A stretch of 64,000 bases of DNA from Aurantimicrobium minutum. Lineage in GTDB: Bacteria > Actinomycetota > Actinomycetes > Actinomycetales > Microbacteriaceae. The position numbers and the translations under genes were made by a program. Under the pieces are notes generated by a model, which searched no databases, was not told the origin of the DNA, and was given only the letters and a program-made list of their open reading frames with translations. Numbering within the stretch: position 1 is the first letter of the stretch; each line of letters opens with the position of its first letter. This document shows positions 61,434 to 64,000 of the stretch, piece after piece. The stretch is from assembly GCF_029892845.1 (NCBI RefSeq), contig NZ_JARXVT010000001.1, positions 248,001-312,000 on the forward strand. Direction: 5' to 3'.

Positions 61434-62588
61434 CTAACGCCCCAAGCCACTTACGCTGGCAACAGCGTCAGTGAGAGCGCTCGCAGCAACGTTGAGCTCT
61501 TCTGCCGTGGTGCTGTGGCTGAAGCTAAATCGCACAGAAGCCTGAGCAATATCAGGCACTATTCCGCATGCAATGAGCACGTGGGACGGGTCATTGCTCC
61601 CTGCTGCGCAGGCTGAACCGCTGGAAACGATCACACCACGCTGTTCCAGCTCAAGCAGCAAGGTTTCTCCGTTGAGGCCAGCGAAAGTGAAACTGGCAAT
61701 AGCGGGGTGGCGGTCAACAGGGTTACCAGTGAGTACTGCCTGTGGGACAGTAGTCAACACCTGCGAAATGAATTCATCTCGCAGTGCGCTGATACGTAGT
61801 GCTTCAGAGTCACTCTCACTAAGAGCATCCACTGCGGTAGCCAAAGCAGCAGCCCAAGCGACATTCTCAGTACCTGAACGGCGACCGAATTCTTGGCCGC
61901 CCCCGTGGAGCACTGGCTCCACGGCCAGGCGCCCACGAATGTAGGTCACGCCTGAACCTTTGGGGGCTCCGAGCTTGTGGCCGGAGATCGTGAGTGCATC
62001 AACACTAGAAACCAGAGTGCCGTTCTTCCCCACTCGGAGGTCGAACCAGCCAGCTGCCTGGACGGCATCGGTGTGCACGAGAGCACCCACGGCATGAGCC
62101 GCCTCGATAATCTGGGGAAGCGGGTGTGTGGTGCCAATCTCGTTATTCGCCAGCATCAGGGTGACGAGTGTGGTGTCGGAGCGCAGGGCAGAGTTCAACT
62201 CTGCAAGGTCGATGTTGCCGTGGTAATCAACAGTGAGCCACGTGATCTCGAAACCGTGCACGCGCTCTAGGAAACCTAAGGTTTCGAGTACTGCCTCATG
62301 TTCTGTTCTGGCGGAAATGATGTGCTTGCCCCGTGGGTTCGCCATGGCCAGCCCCGTAATGGCTAGGTTGTCTCCTTCGGTGCCACCGGACGTGAAAATA
62401 AGGTCACTGGCTGGGCAATCCAGCCAGGCAGCAATGCGCGAGCGGGCACCCTCGAGCGCGTTCTTCGCTCTCAGGCCCAATTCGTGAGTGCTGGACGGGT
62501 TTCCAAACTCTGCAGTAAGCCAGGGCCAGGCAGCCTCGAGTGCAGCAGGAACAACGGGAGTGGTCGCGGCGTTGTCGAGGTAAATCAT
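61434..62588 (-). CDS. Cysteine desulfurase (NifS/IscS-like)
   Basis: A 384-residue class V aminotransferase: the PLP lysine in LTISGHKLGAPKGSGV and the catalytic Cys in VIVSSGSACAAGSNDPSHVL. It supplies sulfur from cysteine. It lies nine bases after nadC, and desulfurases in nad operons support the Fe-S cluster of quinolinate synthase (NadA). Confidence 0.9.
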   Translation of the reverse strand: MIYLDNAATTPVVPAALEAAWPWLTAEFGNPSSTHELGLRAKNALEGARSRIAAWLDCPASDLIFTSGGTEGDNLAITGLAMANPRGKHIISARTEHEAVLETLGFLERVHGFEITWLTVDYHGNIDLAELNSALRSDTTLVTLMLANNEIGTTHPLPQIIEAAHAVGALVHTDAVQAAGWFDLRVGKNGTLVSSVDALTISGHKLGAPKGSGVTYIRGRLAVEPVLHGGGQEFGRRSGTENVAWAAALATAVDALSESDSEALRISALRDEFISQVLTTVPQAVLTGNPVDRHPAIASFTFAGLNGETLLLELEQRGVIVSSGSACAAGSNDPSHVLIACGIVPDIAQASVRFSFSHSTTAEELNVAASALTDAVASVSGLGR

Positions 62589-62597
62589 GATGTTTGC

Positions 62598-63452
62598 TTA
62601 GGCGTCAATCGTGACGTCGAGACCGAGATCCAGAGCGCGAGCGGAGTGCGTCAACGCTCCAACTGAGATGACATCCACGCCGGTCTCAGCAATAGCTCGC
62701 ACTGTGTCTAAGTTCACACCACCACTGGCTTCAACCACTGCACGGCCAGCAACCTGAGCAACACCAGTCTTGAGATCGGCAAGAGAGAAGTTATCCAGCA
62801 TGATGATGTCCACGCCACCGGCAATGACGGGTTCAATCTGGTCGAGGCGATCCACTTCCACCTCAAAGTTCACACCTGCAGGAAGTTCGTTCTTCACCCG
62901 CTGAAGTTCGGTGGTGAGGTCCTTGCCTCCAGCTAACAACACCGCAAGGTGGTTGTCTTTGGCCATGAACGCGGTGGAGAGGTTGAGGCGGTGGTTTGTT
63001 CCGCCACCGCACACAACGGCGTGGCGCTCGAAAGCACGCAGGTTGGGGGTGGTCTTGCGGGTGTCGAGGATAGTTGCGCCGGTTCCCTTGATGGCGTCCA
63101 CGTAGGTCGCGGTCAAGGTGGCAATGCCACTCATACGCTGAGTGAAGTTCAAGCCAATGCGCTCTGCCGTGAGGATGCCCCGGGCAGGGCCAGAGACACG
63201 GGCAAGCTCATCCCCAGGAACAAAACGGTCGCCGTCTTTCTTGAGAAGCTCAACAGTGATGCGGTGATCAGTCAGGTGGAAGGCTGCCTCGAATACCTCA
63301 GCACCTGAGAAGGTCCCTGGTTCACGCGCTGCCAACACCGCAGTCGCAGTGGCATCTTCCGTGATAGCCAGCAAGGACGTGATGTCGCCAGTGGGAGCAT
63401 CTTCGTGCAGGGCTTCAGTGACAACCCGGTCAATGGTTTCTTTATCCAGCAT
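62598..63452 (-). CDS. nadC: Nicotinate-nucleotide pyrophosphorylase (carboxylating)
   Basis: A 284-residue quinolinate phosphoribosyltransferase: LNFTQRMSGIATLTATYVDAIKGTGATILDTRKTTPNLRAFERHAVVCGGGTNHR is the typical core. It makes NaMN from quinolinate and PRPP. Three bases separate it from nadB. Confidence 0.95.
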   Translation of the reverse strand: MLDKETIDRVVTEALHEDAPTGDITSLLAITEDATATAVLAAREPGTFSGAEVFEAAFHLTDHRITVELLKKDGDRFVPGDELARVSGPARGILTAERIGLNFTQRMSGIATLTATYVDAIKGTGATILDTRKTTPNLRAFERHAVVCGGGTNHRLNLSTAFMAKDNHLAVLLAGGKDLTTELQRVKNELPAGVNFEVEVDRLDQIEPVIAGGVDIIMLDNFSLADLKTGVAQVAGRAVVEASGGVNLDTVRAIAETGVDVISVGALTHSARALDLGLDVTIDA

Positions 63453-63455
63453 GGA

Positions 63456-64000
63456 TTACGCCTTTCGAACCAGCGTGATGGGGCGAGCTTTCGCCGGGTC
63501 GGTATCGGGGAAGTCCAGGCGGTAGTGCCCTCCGCGTGATTCTTCACGGGCCAGTGCCGCTTCGGTCACCGTGCGGGCAAGCAACAACAAGTTGGCATCT
63601 TCCCAGTCGGGGAAGAGGCGGTGGGCTGGGTCCGCAGGACGCCACGAGTGGAGTTGGGTCAGGGCACTATCCAACTCTGACTTGGTGCGGGCAAGTCCGA
63701 CGCTGTCCCACATCAATGTCTGCAGCTCCACGCGGTCCACAACCTGAGCAGTGGAGGTGTGATCAGGTTCGAGAAGTTCAAGCTCAGCCAAAGGAGCTGC
63801 ATTCGCCCAGCGCACGCTCGGTGCATTGGTGGGCCATGGTTCACCGAGCGCTTCAACGGCGCGGTGAGCAAAGACAATGCTTTCCAGCAGGGAGTTTGAA
63901 GCCAGGCGGTTAGCGCCGTGAGCACCGGTGCAGGCAACTTCCCCCACGGCATAGAGGCCGGGGATGGAGGTGCGACCGAATGTGTCGGTCGCAATGCCGC
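63456..64000 (-). CDS. nadB: L-aspartate oxidase (C-terminal part; 5' end beyond window)
   Basis: The frame runs off the right edge. It begins GIATDTFGRTSIPGLYAVGEVACTGAHGANRLASNSLLE, the conserved FAD/active-site region of NadB, then the C-terminal helical domain, which looks slightly short. NadB oxidises aspartate to iminoaspartate for NAD synthesis. nadA, if present, must lie further upstream. Confidence 0.92.
   Translation of the reverse strand, partial: GIATDTFGRTSIPGLYAVGEVACTGAHGANRLASNSLLESIVFAHRAVEALGEPWPTNAPSVRWANAAPLAELELLEPDHTSTAQVVDRVELQTLMWDSVGLARTKSELDSALTQLHSWRPADPAHRLFPDWEDANLLLLARTVTEAALAREESRGGHYRLDFPDTDPAKARPITLVRKA

Overview
The window looks like a chromosomal segment of an actinobacterium, most likely a small-genome Microbacteriaceae member (freshwater types such as Aurantimicrobium or Rhodoluna come to mind). 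This is inferred from moderate GC by eye, actinobacterial small families (a DUF4245-like protein, a DUF6186-like protein), iol gene order like that of Corynebacterium, many apparently leaderless genes, and very tight packing with tail-to-tail gene overlaps. No rRNA, tRNA, CRISPR array or insertion sequence was recognised.

Layout. 1-1761: the 3' end of a probable IclR regulator, a MntA-HepT toxin-antitoxin pair, and a complete IclR regulator. 1867-7745: a seven-gene operon encoding the whole protocatechuate 4,5-cleavage pathway (ligK, ligU, ligJ, ligI, ligA, ligB, ligC), closed by a strong terminator. 7808-8792: an Abi_2/AbiF-like abortive-infection gene preceded by a structured, terminator-ended RNA candidate. 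8805-14745 (minus): housekeeping genes xseA-xseB, a DUF4245-like protein, carbonic anhydrase, fumC and two oxidoreductases; ispH diverges from xseA. 15826-22902: an AraC regulator and a polyol (mannitol/sorbitol type) ABC importer lacking its ATPase, with two polyol dehydrogenases. 22929-28138: class II fba, glpX, an MFS carrier and rmuC.

28289-48582 is a large myo-inositol and related-polyol region: iolC, a Cgl0158-type aldolase, iolA, iolB, iolD, iolE, iolH, a divergent LacI regulator, iolG, further Gfo/Idh dehydrogenases and TIM-barrel isomerases of unknown substrate, and an Frc/Ibp-type ABC importer followed by three small membrane proteins. A GntR/UTRA regulator follows. Between lacI and iolG lies a non-coding stretch with its own promoter-like sequence and two consecutive hairpins, the second terminator-like; it is a candidate small RNA or attenuator.

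49494-54171 is rich in toxin-antitoxin genes: a nucleotidyltransferase plus HTH pair, a mazEF-like pair and an AbiEi/AbiEii pair, each with a dyad-symmetric site at its promoter, with ychF among them. 54200-64000 returns to ordinary genes: SRAP/HMCES, a ThrE-type exporter, two SRPBCC proteins, an SDR, small membrane proteins, a MATE exporter, a SOUL protein, and a nadB-nadC-cysteine desulfurase operon cut by the window end.

Functionally, the lig operon should turn protocatechuate into pyruvate and oxaloacetate. The polyol cluster should turn mannitol/sorbitol into fructose, and the iol genes should turn inositol into central metabolites, with IolA making acetyl-CoA from malonate semialdehyde.
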